The notes: a model not told the origin generated them from the letters alone. A stretch of 64,000 bases of DNA from Roseovarius mucosus DSM 17069 (GCF_000768555.3 NZ_KN293975.1:124001-188000); one strand, 5' to 3'. Positions 1 through 9,023 are shown, counted from the stretch's first letter. Program-made: numbers and translations.

Positions 1-834
1 CTCGCGTACGCGGGGGTCGTCAAAGGGCGGCACATCGGTGCGAAAGGCCAGCCCCATCCAGTTGCCGGTGGGAATCTCGAGCAGTTGATAGCGCAGCGAT
101 TTGTCGAGCGCGCGGCGCATCATGGGCGCGATGCCGCGTTCCATGTCGAGCTGTCCGCTGAGAAACGCCTGAAGCCGGGCCTGCGCATCGGGCACGCCGA
201 TCACCTCGATCCGCGCGAGGGCGGGGGGGCCTTCCCAATAGTCCTCATTGGCGGTGAGCACCGTGATTCCATCGGGATCGAATTTCTCGACCCGGAATGG
301 CCCGGTGCCGATGCCGGTCTGGTCAATCGTGTCGCCTGAACCCTCGGGGATGATGCGCAGGCGCGGGTCCATCAATTGCAGCGGCAAGTCGGCAAAAGGC
401 GCGTCGAGCTGCATCTCGACGCGGAGCGGGCCGGTGGCGGTGATACGGGTGATCATCTTGACCGCCGCGCGCGCCGGGCTGCCGTAATCGGGGTCGATGA
501 CGCGCTTGATCGAATAGACCACATCGCCCGCATCCAGCGTGCTGCCGTCGTGAAAGCGCACGCCGTCGCGGATCTGAAAGGTCCAGAGCGTGCCATCGGC
601 ATTGGGGGTCCAGGACGTGGCAAGATCGGGGGCAGGTTTGCCGCTGCGACCGGGGCGCACGAGGCGGCTCTGGATTTTCTCGATGATCTGGAGGACGCGC
701 CCCTTGGAGGCGGGATCGAGGCTGGAATGGGCGCCAAAGCCCACGTTATGCGCGTGGCGAAACGTGCCGGTGGGCGCAGCGCCAGCGGGGGCGGCGAGCA
801 TGAGGCACAGGATCATGAGCAGGATGGGCCGCAT
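1..834 (-). CDS. ABC transporter substrate-binding protein, family 5 (partial)
   Basis: This is the N-terminal 278 residues of a periplasmic solute-binding protein of the peptide/nickel/opine type; the rest lies beyond the left edge. The ATG is preceded by GGGAGAGAG and followed by a cleavable signal peptide (hydrophobic core LLMILCLMLAAPAGAA). The mature part shows the hallmarks of the family: an early LDPA segment, then DGTLWTFQIRDGVRFHDG, DVVYSIKRVIDP and the GTGPFRVEKFDPDG region. Such proteins deliver oligopeptides or similar solutes to an inner-membrane ABC importer. The permease and ATPase genes would be expected outside the window. The ligand cannot be told from this fragment. Confidence 0.85.
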   Translation of the reverse strand, partial: MRPILLMILCLMLAAPAGAAPTGTFRHAHNVGFGAHSSLDPASKGRVLQIIEKIQSRLVRPGRSGKPAPDLATSWTPNADGTLWTFQIRDGVRFHDGSTLDAGDVVYSIKRVIDPDYGSPARAAVKMITRITATGPLRVEMQLDAPFADLPLQLMDPRLRIIPEGSGDTIDQTGIGTGPFRVEKFDPDGITVLTANEDYWEGPPALARIEVIGVPDAQARLQAFLSGQLDMERGIAPMMRRALDKSLRYQLLEIPTGNWMGLAFRTDVPPFDDPRVRE

Positions 835-968
835 TGGTCTCTCTCCCGAGGTTGGGCGGAGTGTGGCAAGGGTGGGCGCGAAAATCAAACCTTTCGGGCG
901 GTTTGGGCATCACGATTTGGGCGTGCGGCCTGCGGCGCAGGAAAGTTGAAATTTCCAGCAGCCAGTGC

Positions 969-997
969 TTGACGGGCGCGCGGCCCCGGCATAGAAG
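969..997 (+). promoter_or_regulatory. sigma70-type promoter of first tRNA-Asp
   Basis: TTGACG at 969-974 and TAGAAG at 992-997 are separated by exactly 17 bp, about 38 bp upstream of the mature tRNA. The second tRNA-Asp has a promoter sharing the first 15 bases from the -35 box (TTGACGGGCGCGCGG). Confidence 0.6.
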
Positions 998-1035
998 CGC
1001 CACACGTCGGGGGCTGGCCCCCGGTGTTGCTGCGG

Positions 1036-1112
1036 GCGGTTGTAGCTCAGTTGGTTAGAGTACCGGCCTGTCACGCCGGGGGTCGCGGGTTCGAGCCCCG
1101 TCAACCGCGCCA
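1036..1112 (+). tRNA. tRNA-Asp (GTC), copy 1
   Basis: A full cloverleaf of 77 nt. The acceptor arm GCGGTTG pairs with CAACCGC, the D arm has AGCTCAGTTGGTTAGAG, the anticodon loop CTGTCAC gives anticodon GTC, the T arm carries GGTTCGAGCCC, and CCA is encoded. It decodes Asp codons. A second identical gene lies 127 bp downstream, and a rho-independent terminator follows this copy. Confidence 0.97.
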
Positions 1113-1123
1113 CCGCAGACATC

Positions 1124-1154
1124 AAAGGCCCCCGCAATTGCGGGGGCTTTTGTG
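1124..1154 (+). terminator. rho-independent terminator after tRNA-Asp copy 1
   Basis: A perfect hairpin (GCCCCCGC, loop AATT, GCGGGGGC; 1128-1147) is followed by TTTT. It separates the two tRNA-Asp genes into independent transcription units, which agrees with each having its own promoter. Confidence 0.85.
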
Positions 1155-1199
1155 TTTGGGGGTACTCCTGGAGCGGTCTGGAAATTCACGATTTTGGGA

Positions 1200-1228
1200 T
1201 TGACGGGCGCGCGGGGGGCGCTTATGCA
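1200..1228 (+). promoter_or_regulatory. sigma70-type promoter of second tRNA-Asp
   Basis: TTGACG at 1200-1205 and TATGCA at 1223-1228 with a 17 bp spacer. The -35 box and the following nine bases are identical to those of the first tRNA-Asp promoter, so promoter and gene appear to have been duplicated together. Confidence 0.55.
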
Positions 1229-1239
1229 GCCTCCCACGC

Positions 1240-1316
1240 GCGGTTGTAGCTCAGTTGGTTAGAGTACCGGCCTGTCACGCCGGGGGTCGCGGGTTCGAGC
1301 CCCGTCAACCGCGCCA
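1240..1316 (+). tRNA. tRNA-Asp (GTC), copy 2
   Basis: This copy is identical over all 77 nt to the tRNA-Asp at 1036, with the same GTC anticodon and encoded CCA. No clear terminator hairpin is visible immediately after it before the convergent monooxygenase gene. Confidence 0.97.
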
Positions 1317-1353
1317 CTTTCCCCCTTATGCCTGACAGACCCGCCCTTGCGGA

Positions 1354-2412
1354 TCACTCTGCGGCGGCGATGCTTTGTCCGGCGAACTGCGGCATCACCT
1401 TGTCGATGAAGAGTTGCAGCGAGCGTTTCTGGCGCTCCATATCGAGGCCCATGGACGCGTAGTAGATGAAGGCATCGACACCCAAGCCCTCGTATTGCCG
1501 GACCTTCTCGGCCACGGTGTCGGGGCTGCCGAAGGCGAGGTTTTCTTCGAGCATGGCGGGATCGGTGCGGGCGTTGCCCTCGAGCTCTGCCAGCGGGACG
1601 GGATCGGGGAAGCCGTTGACCACCTCGCCGCGTTTCATCATCAGGTTGCCGAATTGGCCCAGCACGCGGCGCAGGGCGGCCAAGGACGCCTGCCGGTCGT
1701 CCTCGGTTTCATAGACCGCCGTGTGCCGCATGAGCGCCCAGCGTCCATCATAGCGCCCGCCATTCCTGGCAATCGCGGCGTCGAGCCGGGCGCGGTAATT
1801 CTCGGCCTCGGAAAAGGGCATGGTGAGCGGCCAGCTCATGATGTCGCAGCCATGTTCCACGGCGTAGTCGAAGGTGATGGGCGCGCGGGCGGCGACCCAG
1901 ATCGGCACCTCGGATTGCACCGGCTTGGGGCAGGAGGTGGCGGTGGGAAATTGCCAGTATTCGCCGTCATGGGCGTAATCGCCTGCCCAGAGGTTTTGCA
2001 CTACGGGCAGCGATTCCTGCATGTAGCGCCAGCTATCGGGCTGAGCGAGGCCGGGCATCATGCGGTCAAACTCGCGCTGATAGGCGCCCGAGCCGATGCC
2101 GAATTCGAGCCGCCCGTCGCTGAGCAGATCGAGCATCGCGGCCTCGCCGGCAAGGCGGATGGGGTGCCAATAGGCGGCGTTGACCACGCCCACGCCCAGA
2201 CGGATGCGGCTGGTATGCTCGCCCCACCATGTCAGGATCTGAAAGGGATTGGGGGCGATGGTCATCTCAAGTGCGTGATGCTCTGCCGCCCAGGCGATTT
2301 CAAAGCCGCCCGCCTCGGCCATTTGCACCATTTCGAGCGTGTGGTCGCGCAGCGCCTTCATATCCGCAGAAGGATCGAGCCGTTCGAGATTGATTGCGAG
2401 GTGGAATTTCAT
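1354..2412 (-). CDS. LLM class flavin-dependent oxidoreductase (luciferase-like monooxygenase)
   Basis: A 352-residue protein of the bacterial luciferase-like family, which uses reduced FMN and oxygen. The N-terminus MKFHLAINLERLDPSADM, the AWAAEHHALEM segment, RIRLGVGVVNAAYWHPIRLA and GRLEFGIGSGAYQREFDRM follow the TIM-barrel pattern of the family. It is the third gene of an operon after a flavin reductase (3911-4438) and an aldehyde dehydrogenase (2428-3900), 15 bp downstream of the latter. Reductase plus monooxygenase is the usual two-component arrangement, and the dehydrogenase would oxidise an aldehyde product. The start has an upstream CAGGAG. The substrate is not deducible. Confidence 0.85.
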   Translation of the reverse strand: MKFHLAINLERLDPSADMKALRDHTLEMVQMAEAGGFEIAWAAEHHALEMTIAPNPFQILTWWGEHTSRIRLGVGVVNAAYWHPIRLAGEAAMLDLLSDGRLEFGIGSGAYQREFDRMMPGLAQPDSWRYMQESLPVVQNLWAGDYAHDGEYWQFPTATSCPKPVQSEVPIWVAARAPITFDYAVEHGCDIMSWPLTMPFSEAENYRARLDAAIARNGGRYDGRWALMRHTAVYETEDDRQASLAALRRVLGQFGNLMMKRGEVVNGFPDPVPLAELEGNARTDPAMLEENLAFGSPDTVAEKVRQYEGLGVDAFIYYASMGLDMERQKRSLQLFIDKVMPQFAGQSIAAAE

Positions 2413-2427
2413 GCCGGTCTCCTGTGA

Positions 2428-3900
2428 TCAGCGCATTTGAAAGGGGTTGGCCATGGGATCGTCGGACATGTTCATCCAGACGGTCTTGGGCCGTGTGTAA
2501 TCGTAGAGCGCCTGAAAGCCGCTCTCGCGGCCATAGCCGCTGGATTTCGTACCGCCGAATTCGGCGATGGGGCTGATGGCGCGGTAGGTGTTGACCCAGA
2601 CGATGCCCGCGCGCACCGCGCGTGACATGCGCAGGGCGCGGGCGCTGTCGCGGGTAAAGATGCCTGCGGCCAGACCATGTTCGGAGCCATTGGCGAGGGT
2701 CAGCGCCTCGGATTCGGTTTTGAAGCGCAGGACCGAGAGGACCGGGCCGAAAAGTTCGGTATCGACGATGCGCAGGTCGGGGGAGGGGCAATCGAGGATC
2801 GTGGGCTCAAAGAACATCTCGCCTGCTGCCGCGCGTTTTCCGCCGCAGATCAGGCGCGCGCCCTGGGTCTGGGCATGGGCGACCTCGCGTTCGATATGAT
2901 CGAGTTGCGCGCGGGTGCAAAGCGGGCCCATCTGGGTTTCCTCCTCCATGGGGTCGCCGATGCGGATGCTGCGGGCGATGGCGCAGAGGCGGGTGAGGAA
3001 ATCGTCGGCAATATCCTCGTGCACAATCAGACGCGAGCCTGCGACGCAGCTTTGGCCAGAGGCGCCGAAGATGCCCGCGACCGCGCCGTTCACGGCACTT
3101 TCGATGTCGGCATCGGCAAAGACGAGAAAAGGGGATTTGCCACCCAACTCAAGGCTCACCTGCGCGAAATTCTGGGTGGAGTTCGTGAGGACATGGCGCG
3201 CCGCGTTCGGCCCACCGGTGAAGCTGATCCTCGCCACAAGCGGATGCGAGGTGAGCACGCGACCGCAGGGATCGCCATGGCCAGTGACGATATTGACCAC
3301 GCCGTCGGGGATGCCCGCCTCTGCAATCAGTCGCCCGAATTCGAGAATCACGGCGGGGGCGTGTTCCGAGGTCTTGAGCACGAGCGTATTGCCCGCGGCG
3401 AGGGCCGGGCCGAGTTTGACGGCGGTCAGGAAAAGCTGGCTGTTCCAAGGCACGATGGCCGCCACCACGCCCAAGGGTTCGCGGTGGGTAAAGACGAACA
3501 TGTCGGGCTTGTCGATGGGGAGGGTTTCGCCGGTGATCTTGTCGGCGGCCCCGCCGTAGAAATGCAGGAATTCGGCGATATACTTGGCCTGCCAGCGGGT
3601 TTCCTTGAACATCTTGCCGGAATCGCGGGTCTCGATTTCGCCCAAGGCTTCGCTGTGGTCGGCCAGGAGATCGCCCAGGCGGCGCAGGCATTGGCCGCGT
3701 TGAGTGGGGGTCATGCGCGCCCAGGGGCCGTCGTAACAGGCGCGATGCGCGGCCTCGATGGCGCAGGTCACGTCGGCCTCTGTCGCCTCGGGGGCGGTGG
3801 CCCAAACCGTGCCGGTGGCGGGGTTGAAGGTGTCAAACCGGCCACCGTCCGAGGCATCCACCCAAGCGCCGTCGATCAGCATTTGATAGTGTGTGATCAT
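2428..3900 (-). CDS. NAD(P)+-dependent aldehyde dehydrogenase
   Basis: A 490-residue ALDH-superfamily enzyme that oxidises an aldehyde to the acid. Visible are VAAIVPWNSQLFLTAVKLGP, the SFTGG turn, ELGGKSP with the catalytic Glu, GASGQSCVAGSRL with the catalytic Cys, and a C-terminal FGGTKSSGYGRESG. The chosen ATG (MITHYQML) gives the usual family length; an upstream in-frame start would overlap the flavin reductase and add a low-complexity tail. It sits 10 bp after the flavin reductase gene and 15 bp before the luciferase-like monooxygenase, which suggests one catabolic operon. The sequence resembles betaine/vanillin-type ALDHs, but the substrate is unknown. Confidence 0.9.
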   Translation of the reverse strand: MITHYQMLIDGAWVDASDGGRFDTFNPATGTVWATAPEATEADVTCAIEAAHRACYDGPWARMTPTQRGQCLRRLGDLLADHSEALGEIETRDSGKMFKETRWQAKYIAEFLHFYGGAADKITGETLPIDKPDMFVFTHREPLGVVAAIVPWNSQLFLTAVKLGPALAAGNTLVLKTSEHAPAVILEFGRLIAEAGIPDGVVNIVTGHGDPCGRVLTSHPLVARISFTGGPNAARHVLTNSTQNFAQVSLELGGKSPFLVFADADIESAVNGAVAGIFGASGQSCVAGSRLIVHEDIADDFLTRLCAIARSIRIGDPMEEETQMGPLCTRAQLDHIEREVAHAQTQGARLICGGKRAAAGEMFFEPTILDCPSPDLRIVDTELFGPVLSVLRFKTESEALTLANGSEHGLAAGIFTRDSARALRMSRAVRAGIVWVNTYRAISPIAEFGGTKSSGYGRESGFQALYDYTRPKTVWMNMSDDPMANPFQMR

Positions 3901-3910
3901 CTCTGGCCCC

Positions 3911-4438
3911 TTATTCCGCCGCGCAGCACGGGGCATCCTTGGGGATGACCCTGTGATAGCCGCCGTCACGCCATGCGAGGGGGGCGGCACCGGCGTCGAA
4001 GACGCTGGTGACATGGCCGATCACGATGAGATGGCTGCCCGAGGACACGCTTTGTGCGAGATCACAGGCAAAGCCGGTGGCCCCTTCCAAGAGGGGGGCG
4101 GTACCCGGCGTGCCGTAGCAGTCGATGCCCGAGAAGCGATCGGTGATCCATCCGTCATGCCGCCCGGCAAAGCGGTCGGCGATGTCGGTGCTGCCTTCGG
4201 GCAGGACATTGACGCAGAACCGGCCATTGGCGGCCACGGCGCGGGCGATGCGGCTCTGCCCGTGCAGGCACACGAGGACCGAGGGTGGATCGGCGGAGAC
4301 CGAGGCAAAGGCGCTGACCGTGGCCCCGAACCGGCCCATCGGCCCATCGGTCGTGACCACGGTCACCGAGGCCGCGACGCGGCGCATGGCGTGCACGAAG
4401 CTGTCTCTGTCCACGGGGGCGGGGAGGGGCTGTTGCAT
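3911..4438 (-). CDS. flavin reductase family protein
   Basis: A 175-residue flavin reductase of the HpaC/RutF type, which makes FMNH2 or FADH2 for a partner monooxygenase. The family pattern is seen in FVHAMRRVAASVTVVTTDGP, GATVSAFASVSADPPSVLVC, NGRFCVNVLP and SHLIVIGHVTSV. It is the first gene of the three-gene operon ending in the luciferase-like monooxygenase, its likely partner. The divergent region to pckA contains a perfect 15 bp palindrome that could be its operator. Note the unusual C-terminus APCCAAE with adjacent cysteines. Confidence 0.85.
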   Translation of the reverse strand: MQQPLPAPVDRDSFVHAMRRVAASVTVVTTDGPMGRFGATVSAFASVSADPPSVLVCLHGQSRIARAVAANGRFCVNVLPEGSTDIADRFAGRHDGWITDRFSGIDCYGTPGTAPLLEGATGFACDLAQSVSSGSHLIVIGHVTSVFDAGAAPLAWRDGGYHRVIPKDAPCCAAE

Positions 4439-4532
4439 GGGCTGTCCTTGGGTTTGGCAGGTGGTTTTGATCGGCCGTTACAGGCTGACATGAATGGTGA
4501 ATTTTTGAAAACGAATTGTTTTGCTGCATATG

Positions 4533-4547
4533 TTCGAATAATTCGAA
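4533..4547. promoter_or_regulatory. 15 bp palindrome, candidate operator of the flavin monooxygenase operon
   Basis: TTCGAAT-A-ATTCGAA is a perfect 7-1-7 dyad in an AT-rich patch of the divergent spacer between the flavin reductase gene (starts 4438) and pckA (starts 4735). It lies 95 bp upstream of the reductase start. A third partial match (CGAATTG) lies 25 bp away at 4512-4518. The regulator is not encoded next to it. Confidence 0.45.
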
Positions 4548-4595
4548 TTGACCTTCTGTACGGGATGTTTGCACCTGCAGCATTGCGGATTCCTG

Positions 4596-4617
4596 CCAAG
4601 TGATTGCGCTAACTTGG
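4596..4617. promoter_or_regulatory. CceR/AkgR-like operator upstream of pckA
   Basis: TGATTGCGCTAACT (4601-4614) matches the LacI-type consensus TGTTAGCGCTAACA at 11 of 14 positions. It is flanked by CCAAG and CTTGG, which extends the dyad. The 14-mer GTGATTGCGCTAAC recurs upstream of gap2 at 40106-40119. It lies about 120 bp before the pckA ATG, a position compatible with activation rather than roadblock. Confidence 0.6.
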
Positions 4618-4734
4618 AAAAACGGGCTTGTTTGCGGGTTGCGAATCCGTATGACGCTGGACTAGCTGACAGGAATGCGCCGCCGGAGCGGTGTCGGACA
4701 GGGTAGGGCGCCCACGCCCAAAAGGGAGAAAGAC

Positions 4735-6333
4735 ATGACGGCAGGACGGGTAAATCCGCGTTTTCGGCTGGAAGATCAGGGAATTTCGGGTCTGGGCAAG
4801 GTTCATTACAACCTGATGGAGCCTGCCTTGGTCGCGGCCTCGGTGCAGCGCGGCGAAGGAGAATTGGGGCAGGGCGGCACGCTCTTGGTGAGCACGGGTG
4901 AATTCACCGGCCGGTCGCCCAAGGACAAGTTCACAGTGCGCACGCCGACCACGGAAAACACGATCTGGTGGGACAACAACCTGCCCATGTCGCCCGAGCA
5001 TTTCGATCAGTTGCACAAGGATATGCTGGCCTACTTGGCGGGACGCGAAGTCTTTGTTCAGGATCTGGTCGCGGGGGCCGACCCCGAGCACAGCATCAAC
5101 GTGCGGCTGGTCAATGAACTGGCGTGGCACAACCTCTTTATCCGCCACATGCTGCGTCGCCCCGAGCGCGAGGCGCTGGATCATTTCGTGGCCGATTACA
5201 CGGTCATCAACTGCACCGGCTTCAAGGCCGACCCCGAGCGCCATGGCTGCCGGTCCGAGACCGTGATCGCGGTCAATATCGACGCCAAGCTGATCCTGAT
5301 CGGTAACACCGAATATGCCGGCGAGAACAAGAAATCCATTTTTGGGCTGATGAACTATCTGCTGCCCGAAAAGGGTGTGATGCCGATGCATTGCTCGGCC
5401 AACCATGCCAAGGACGACCCCGAGGATGCCGCCGTTTTCTTTGGTCTGTCGGGCACCGGCAAGACCACGCTGTCGGCCGATCCGAACCGCACGCTGCTGG
5501 GCGATGACGAGCATGGCTGGTCCGACACGGGCACGTTCAATTTCGAGGGTGGCTGCTATGCCAAGACCATCCATCTGAGCGCCGAGGCGGAGCCGGAAAT
5601 CTATGCCACCTGCTCGATGTTCGGCACGGTGATCGAGAACATGGTCTATGACGCCGAGACGCGCAAATTGGACTATGAGGATTCGAGCCTGACCGAGAAT
5701 ATGCGTTGCGCCTATCCTCTGAATTATATCCCCAATGCCTCGGCCACCGGGATTGCGGGGCATCCGCGCAATGTGGTGATGCTGACCTGCGATGCGTTTG
5801 GCGTGCTGCCCCCCATCGCGCGGCTGACGCCTGCACAGGCGATGTATCATTTCCTGTCGGGCTTTACCGCCAAGATGGCCGGGACCGAACGGGGCCTGAC
5901 CGAGCCGCAGCCGGTGTTTTCGACCTGCTTTGGCGCGCCCTTCATGCCACGCCGCCCCGAGGTTTACGGCAACCTCCTGCGCGCCAAGATCGAGAGCCAA
6001 GGTGCGTCGTGCTGGCTGGTCAATTCGGGCTGGACGGGCGGGGCCTATGGCACCGGATCGCGGATGCCGATCAAGGCCACGCGCGCGCTCTTGACCGCGG
6101 CGCTTGATGGCTCGCTCAACGGGGTCGAGTTCCGCAAGGACGAGAATTTCGGCTTTGATGTGCCGGTATCGGTGCCGGGCGTGGCCGATGTGCTGCTTGA
6201 TCCGCGCCGTACATGGCATGATCCGGCGGCCTATGATGCACAGGCGGCCAAGCTGGTGCAGATGTTTGCGGATAATTTTGCGCAATATTTGCCGCATGTT
6301 GATGACGATCTGCGCGCGGTAGCGCTGGGCTAA
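4735..6333 (+). CDS. pckA: phosphoenolpyruvate carboxykinase (ATP)
   Basis: A 532-residue ATP-type PEP carboxykinase that converts oxaloacetate and ATP to PEP, CO2 and ADP, the entry step of gluconeogenesis. Clear family signatures are [12 protein letters not shown] near residue 55, the P-loop [16 protein letters not shown] around residue 236-250, [16 protein letters not shown], and the C-terminal [15 protein letters not shown]. The start MTAGRV is chosen because GGGAGA precedes it; an in-frame ATG 60 bp upstream has no ribosome site. A CceR-like operator lies about 120 bp upstream, shared in sequence with gap2, which points to coordinated gluconeogenic control. Confidence 0.97.
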   Translation: MTAGRVNPRFRLEDQGISGLGKVHYNLMEPALVAASVQRGEGELGQGGTLLVSTGEFTGRSPKDKFTVRTPTTENTIWWDNNLPMSPEHFDQLHKDMLAYLAGREVFVQDLVAGADPEHSINVRLVNELAWHNLFIRHMLRRPEREALDHFVADYTVINCTGFKADPERHGCRSETVIAVNIDAKLILIGNTEYAGENKKSIFGLMNYLLPEKGVMPMHCSANHAKDDPEDAAVFFGLSGTGKTTLSADPNRTLLGDDEHGWSDTGTFNFEGGCYAKTIHLSAEAEPEIYATCSMFGTVIENMVYDAETRKLDYEDSSLTENMRCAYPLNYIPNASATGIAGHPRNVVMLTCDAFGVLPPIARLTPAQAMYHFLSGFTAKMAGTERGLTEPQPVFSTCFGAPFMPRRPEVYGNLLRAKIESQGASCWLVNSGWTGGAYGTGSRMPIKATRALLTAALDGSLNGVEFRKDENFGFDVPVSVPGVADVLLDPRRTWHDPAAYDAQAAKLVQMFADNFAQYLPHVDDDLRAVALG

Positions 6334-6340
6334 GATCGGG

Positions 6341-6387
6341 TTTGGCCCCCCGGTGCCCTCGGATGGGGTGTTCGGGGGGGTGCCAAA
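6341..6387 (+). terminator. hairpin downstream of pckA
   Basis: TTTGGCCCCCC (6341-6351) pairs with GGGGG-T-GCCAAA (ending 6387), giving a GC-rich stem with one bulge just after the pckA stop. There is no clean U-run, so it may stop transcription inefficiently or protect the 3' end. Confidence 0.45.
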
Positions 6388-6484
6388 ACATGCCAAAGGC
6401 GTTTTGCACCGCAAATTAATGTGCTAGGACCGGGGCGACGCGGGCGTTACGACCCGCGCATCGCAACTGAGAGTGAGATCGCGC

Positions 6485-7333
6485 ATGAGAATCGGCACGT
6501 CCCGGGTCCGGCTGTTGGGTGCCCTTGCTGTGGCCATGGTCATAGCGGGCTGTGGTGAAAAAGAAAGCGTCGAGCGTGGCAACGTCAATTACGAGAATTA
6601 TACCGCGCAGCAGATTTTCGAGCGTGGCGAGTATGATCTGGCGCAGCGCGATCCCGATCTGGCCGCGCAAAGCTTTGCCGAGGTCGAGCGGCTCTACCCC
6701 TATTCGGACCTGGCCAAGCGGGCGGTGATCATGCAGGCCTTTGCCCATCATCAGGACAAGGCCTATGAGGAAAGCCGTGCCGCGGCCCAACGCTTCATCG
6801 ACTTTTACCCGACCGATGAGGACGCGGCCTATGCGCAATACCTGCTGGCGCTGAGCTATTACGACCAGATCGACGAAGTCGGGCGCGACCAGGGGCTGAC
6901 CTTTCAGGCGCTGCAATCGCTACGCGAGGTGATCGAGCGGTATCCCGACAGCGAATATGCCAATGCCGCGATCCTGAAATTCGATCTGGCCTTTGACCAC
7001 CTGGCGTCGAAGGAAATGGAGATCGGGCGCTATTACCTCAAGCGTGACAATTTCGCGGCGGCCGCCAACCGGTTCCGGGTGGTGGTCGAGGATTTCCAGA
7101 CCACGACCCATACCGCCGAGGCGCTGCACCGGCTGGTGGAATCCTACCTGTCGCTGGGTCTGGTGAACGAGGCGCGCACTGCCGGGGCCATTCTGGGCCA
7201 CAATTTCCAGGGCACCGATTGGTATGAGGACAGCTACAAGCTCTTGACCGGGCGGGGCTATACGCTGGAGGCGGCTGGCGACGGCTGGTTGCAGCAAATC
7301 TATCGGCAGACCATTCAGGGTCGCTGGCTCTAG
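6485..7333 (+). CDS. bamD: outer membrane assembly lipoprotein BamD (ComL)
   Basis: A 282-residue lipoprotein of the BAM complex, which inserts beta-barrel proteins in the outer membrane. The signal peptide ends in a lipobox (VMVIAG-C, Cys near residue 23). TPR-like repeats follow, with typical BamD phrases YTAQQIFERGEYDLAQ, FAEVERLYPYSDLAKRA, FIDFYPTDEDAAYAQYLLAL and RYPDSEYANAA. ATG at 6485 is preferred over the in-frame GTG 12 bp upstream. recN follows 37 bp later in the same direction, a pairing common in this group. The gene upstream here is pckA. Confidence 0.93.
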   Translation: MRIGTSRVRLLGALAVAMVIAGCGEKESVERGNVNYENYTAQQIFERGEYDLAQRDPDLAAQSFAEVERLYPYSDLAKRAVIMQAFAHHQDKAYEESRAAAQRFIDFYPTDEDAAYAQYLLALSYYDQIDEVGRDQGLTFQALQSLREVIERYPDSEYANAAILKFDLAFDHLASKEMEIGRYYLKRDNFAAAANRFRVVVEDFQTTTHTAEALHRLVESYLSLGLVNEARTAGAILGHNFQGTDWYEDSYKLLTGRGYTLEAAGDGWLQQIYRQTIQGRWL

Positions 7334-7370
7334 AGGGGGCGGGGATGCCCCTGCCTGACGGGATCGCCTG

Positions 7371-9020
7371 ATGCTGCGCGCGCTAGAGATTCGCGACATG
7401 CTGATCATCGACCGGCTGGACCTTGTGTTCCAGCCGGGCCTAAACGTGTTGACCGGCGAGACCGGCGCGGGCAAGTCGATCCTGCTGGACAGTCTGGGGT
7501 TCGTTCTGGGCTGGCGCGGGCGGGCGGAATTGGTGCGCCGGGGTGCCGATCAGGGCGAGGTGGTGGCCGAGTTCGACCTGTCCCCGGATCATCCGGCGCG
7601 CGCCGTGCTGCGCGAGGCGGGATTACCCGAGGATGAGGTATTGATCCTGCGCCGGGTCAACAGCGCCGATGGGCGCAAGACCGCTTGGGTCAATGACCGG
7701 CGGGTGTCGGGCGAGGTGCTGCGGCAATTGTCGGATGTTCTGGTCGAATTGCACGGGCAACAGGATGATCGCGGTCTGCTCGATCCCAAGGCGCATCGCG
7801 ATTTGCTGGATGCGTTTGGCGAATTGGGTGTGCAGCGCGAGGCCGTGCGCACCGCGTGGCGAGATCTGGCGGGCAAGCGCAAGGCGCAGGCTGCGGCAGA
7901 GGCGGCACAATCGGCCTTGCGCGCGGAAGAGGAGTTTCTGCGCCATGCGGTGGCGGAACTCGATGCGCTGAACCCGGAACCCGGCGAAGAGGTGGCTTTG
8001 GACGCGCGCCGCCGCATGATGCAGGGGGCGGAGCGTATTCGCGAGGATATTGCCAAGGCCGCCGAGGCGCTGGGCCTCAACGGGGCCGAAGGGGCGGCGG
8101 GCGATGCGCTGCGCTGGCTGGAAGGCGCGGCAGAACGGGCCGAGGGGCAATTGGATCAGGCCATCGCAGCAATCGGCCGGGCGCTGGTGGAACTCGACGA
8201 GGCGGGGCGCGGCGTGCTGCAGTGCCTTGAGGCGCTCGAGTTCAACCCGATTGAGCTTGAGGCGGTGGAAGAGCGGCTCTTTGCGATCCGGGGGCTGGCG
8301 CGCAAACATGGGGTTTTGCCCGACGATCTGGCGGGGTTTGCCGAGGGCTTGCGCGCGCAGTTGACGGCGCTGGACCGGGGCGATGCGGATATGCGCGCGC
8401 TGGCGGAGGCGGTGGCCGAGGCGGAGGCCGAGTATGCCGCAAAGGCCGAGGCGCTGAGTGCGGCGCGAACCGAGGCCGCGGCGCGGCTTGACGTGGCTGT
8501 GATGGCGGAGCTGGCCCCGCTCAAGATGGAGCGGGCGGTGTTCACGACCCAGATGCGCCGGGCCGAGCCGGGGGCATCAGGGCAGGATGACGTTGTGTTT
8601 CAGGTGGCGACCAATCCCGGCGCACCGGCGGGGCCGCTGGCCAAGATCGCCTCGGGCGGGGAATTGAGCCGGTTTCTGCTGGCGCTCAAGGTGTGCCTCA
8701 CGGGCACCGATAGCGGCGTGACGATGATCTTTGACGAGATCGACCGGGGCGTGGGCGGGGCCACGGCGGATGCGGTGGGCCGCAGGCTGGCGCAATTGGC
8801 GGCGGGCGGTCAGGTGTTGGTGGTCACGCATTCGCCGCAGGTGGCCGCGCGCGGTGCGCATCACTGGCGGGTGGAGAAGCGGGTCGAGGGGGAGGAAACG
8901 CTCTCGACCGTGCGGGCGATGACAGGCGCGGACCGGGTGGACGAGATCGCGCGGATGCTGTCGGGCGAGCGGATCACGCCAGAGGCCCGCGCCGCCGCCG
9001 AGGCGTTGATGGAGGGGTGA
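7371..9020 (+). CDS. recN: DNA repair protein RecN
   Basis: A 549-residue SMC-like ATPase acting in recombinational repair of double-strand breaks. Walker A is GETGAGKS (residues 29-36), the central region is a long Ala/Glu-rich coiled coil, the ABC signature is SGGELSRFLLALK and Walker B is TMIFDEIDRGVGG, followed by the VVTHSPQVAARGAHHW switch region. Length and order match the family. It follows bamD closely and is likely co-transcribed. A double-hairpin repeat element lies directly after its stop. Confidence 0.95.
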   Translation: MLRALEIRDMLIIDRLDLVFQPGLNVLTGETGAGKSILLDSLGFVLGWRGRAELVRRGADQGEVVAEFDLSPDHPARAVLREAGLPEDEVLILRRVNSADGRKTAWVNDRRVSGEVLRQLSDVLVELHGQQDDRGLLDPKAHRDLLDAFGELGVQREAVRTAWRDLAGKRKAQAAAEAAQSALRAEEEFLRHAVAELDALNPEPGEEVALDARRRMMQGAERIREDIAKAAEALGLNGAEGAAGDALRWLEGAAERAEGQLDQAIAAIGRALVELDEAGRGVLQCLEALEFNPIELEAVEERLFAIRGLARKHGVLPDDLAGFAEGLRAQLTALDRGDADMRALAEAVAEAEAEYAAKAEALSAARTEAAARLDVAVMAELAPLKMERAVFTTQMRRAEPGASGQDDVVFQVATNPGAPAGPLAKIASGGELSRFLLALKVCLTGTDSGVTMIFDEIDRGVGGATADAVGRRLAQLAAGGQVLVVTHSPQVAARGAHHWRVEKRVEGEETLSTVRAMTGADRVDEIARMLSGERITPEARAAAEALMEG

Positions 9021-9023
9021 GAT

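Noticed and set aside
835..968. Small gene between the solute-binding protein and the tRNA promoter
   Set aside because: Only frames without ribosome sites or coding character are present; nothing else is seen in this spacer.
1375..2427. Long open frames on the strand opposite many genes (for example opposite the luciferase-like gene, pckA and the RTX genes)
   Set aside because: They mirror GC-rich codon structure, have no family motifs or ribosome sites, and overlap genes with clear domain evidence.
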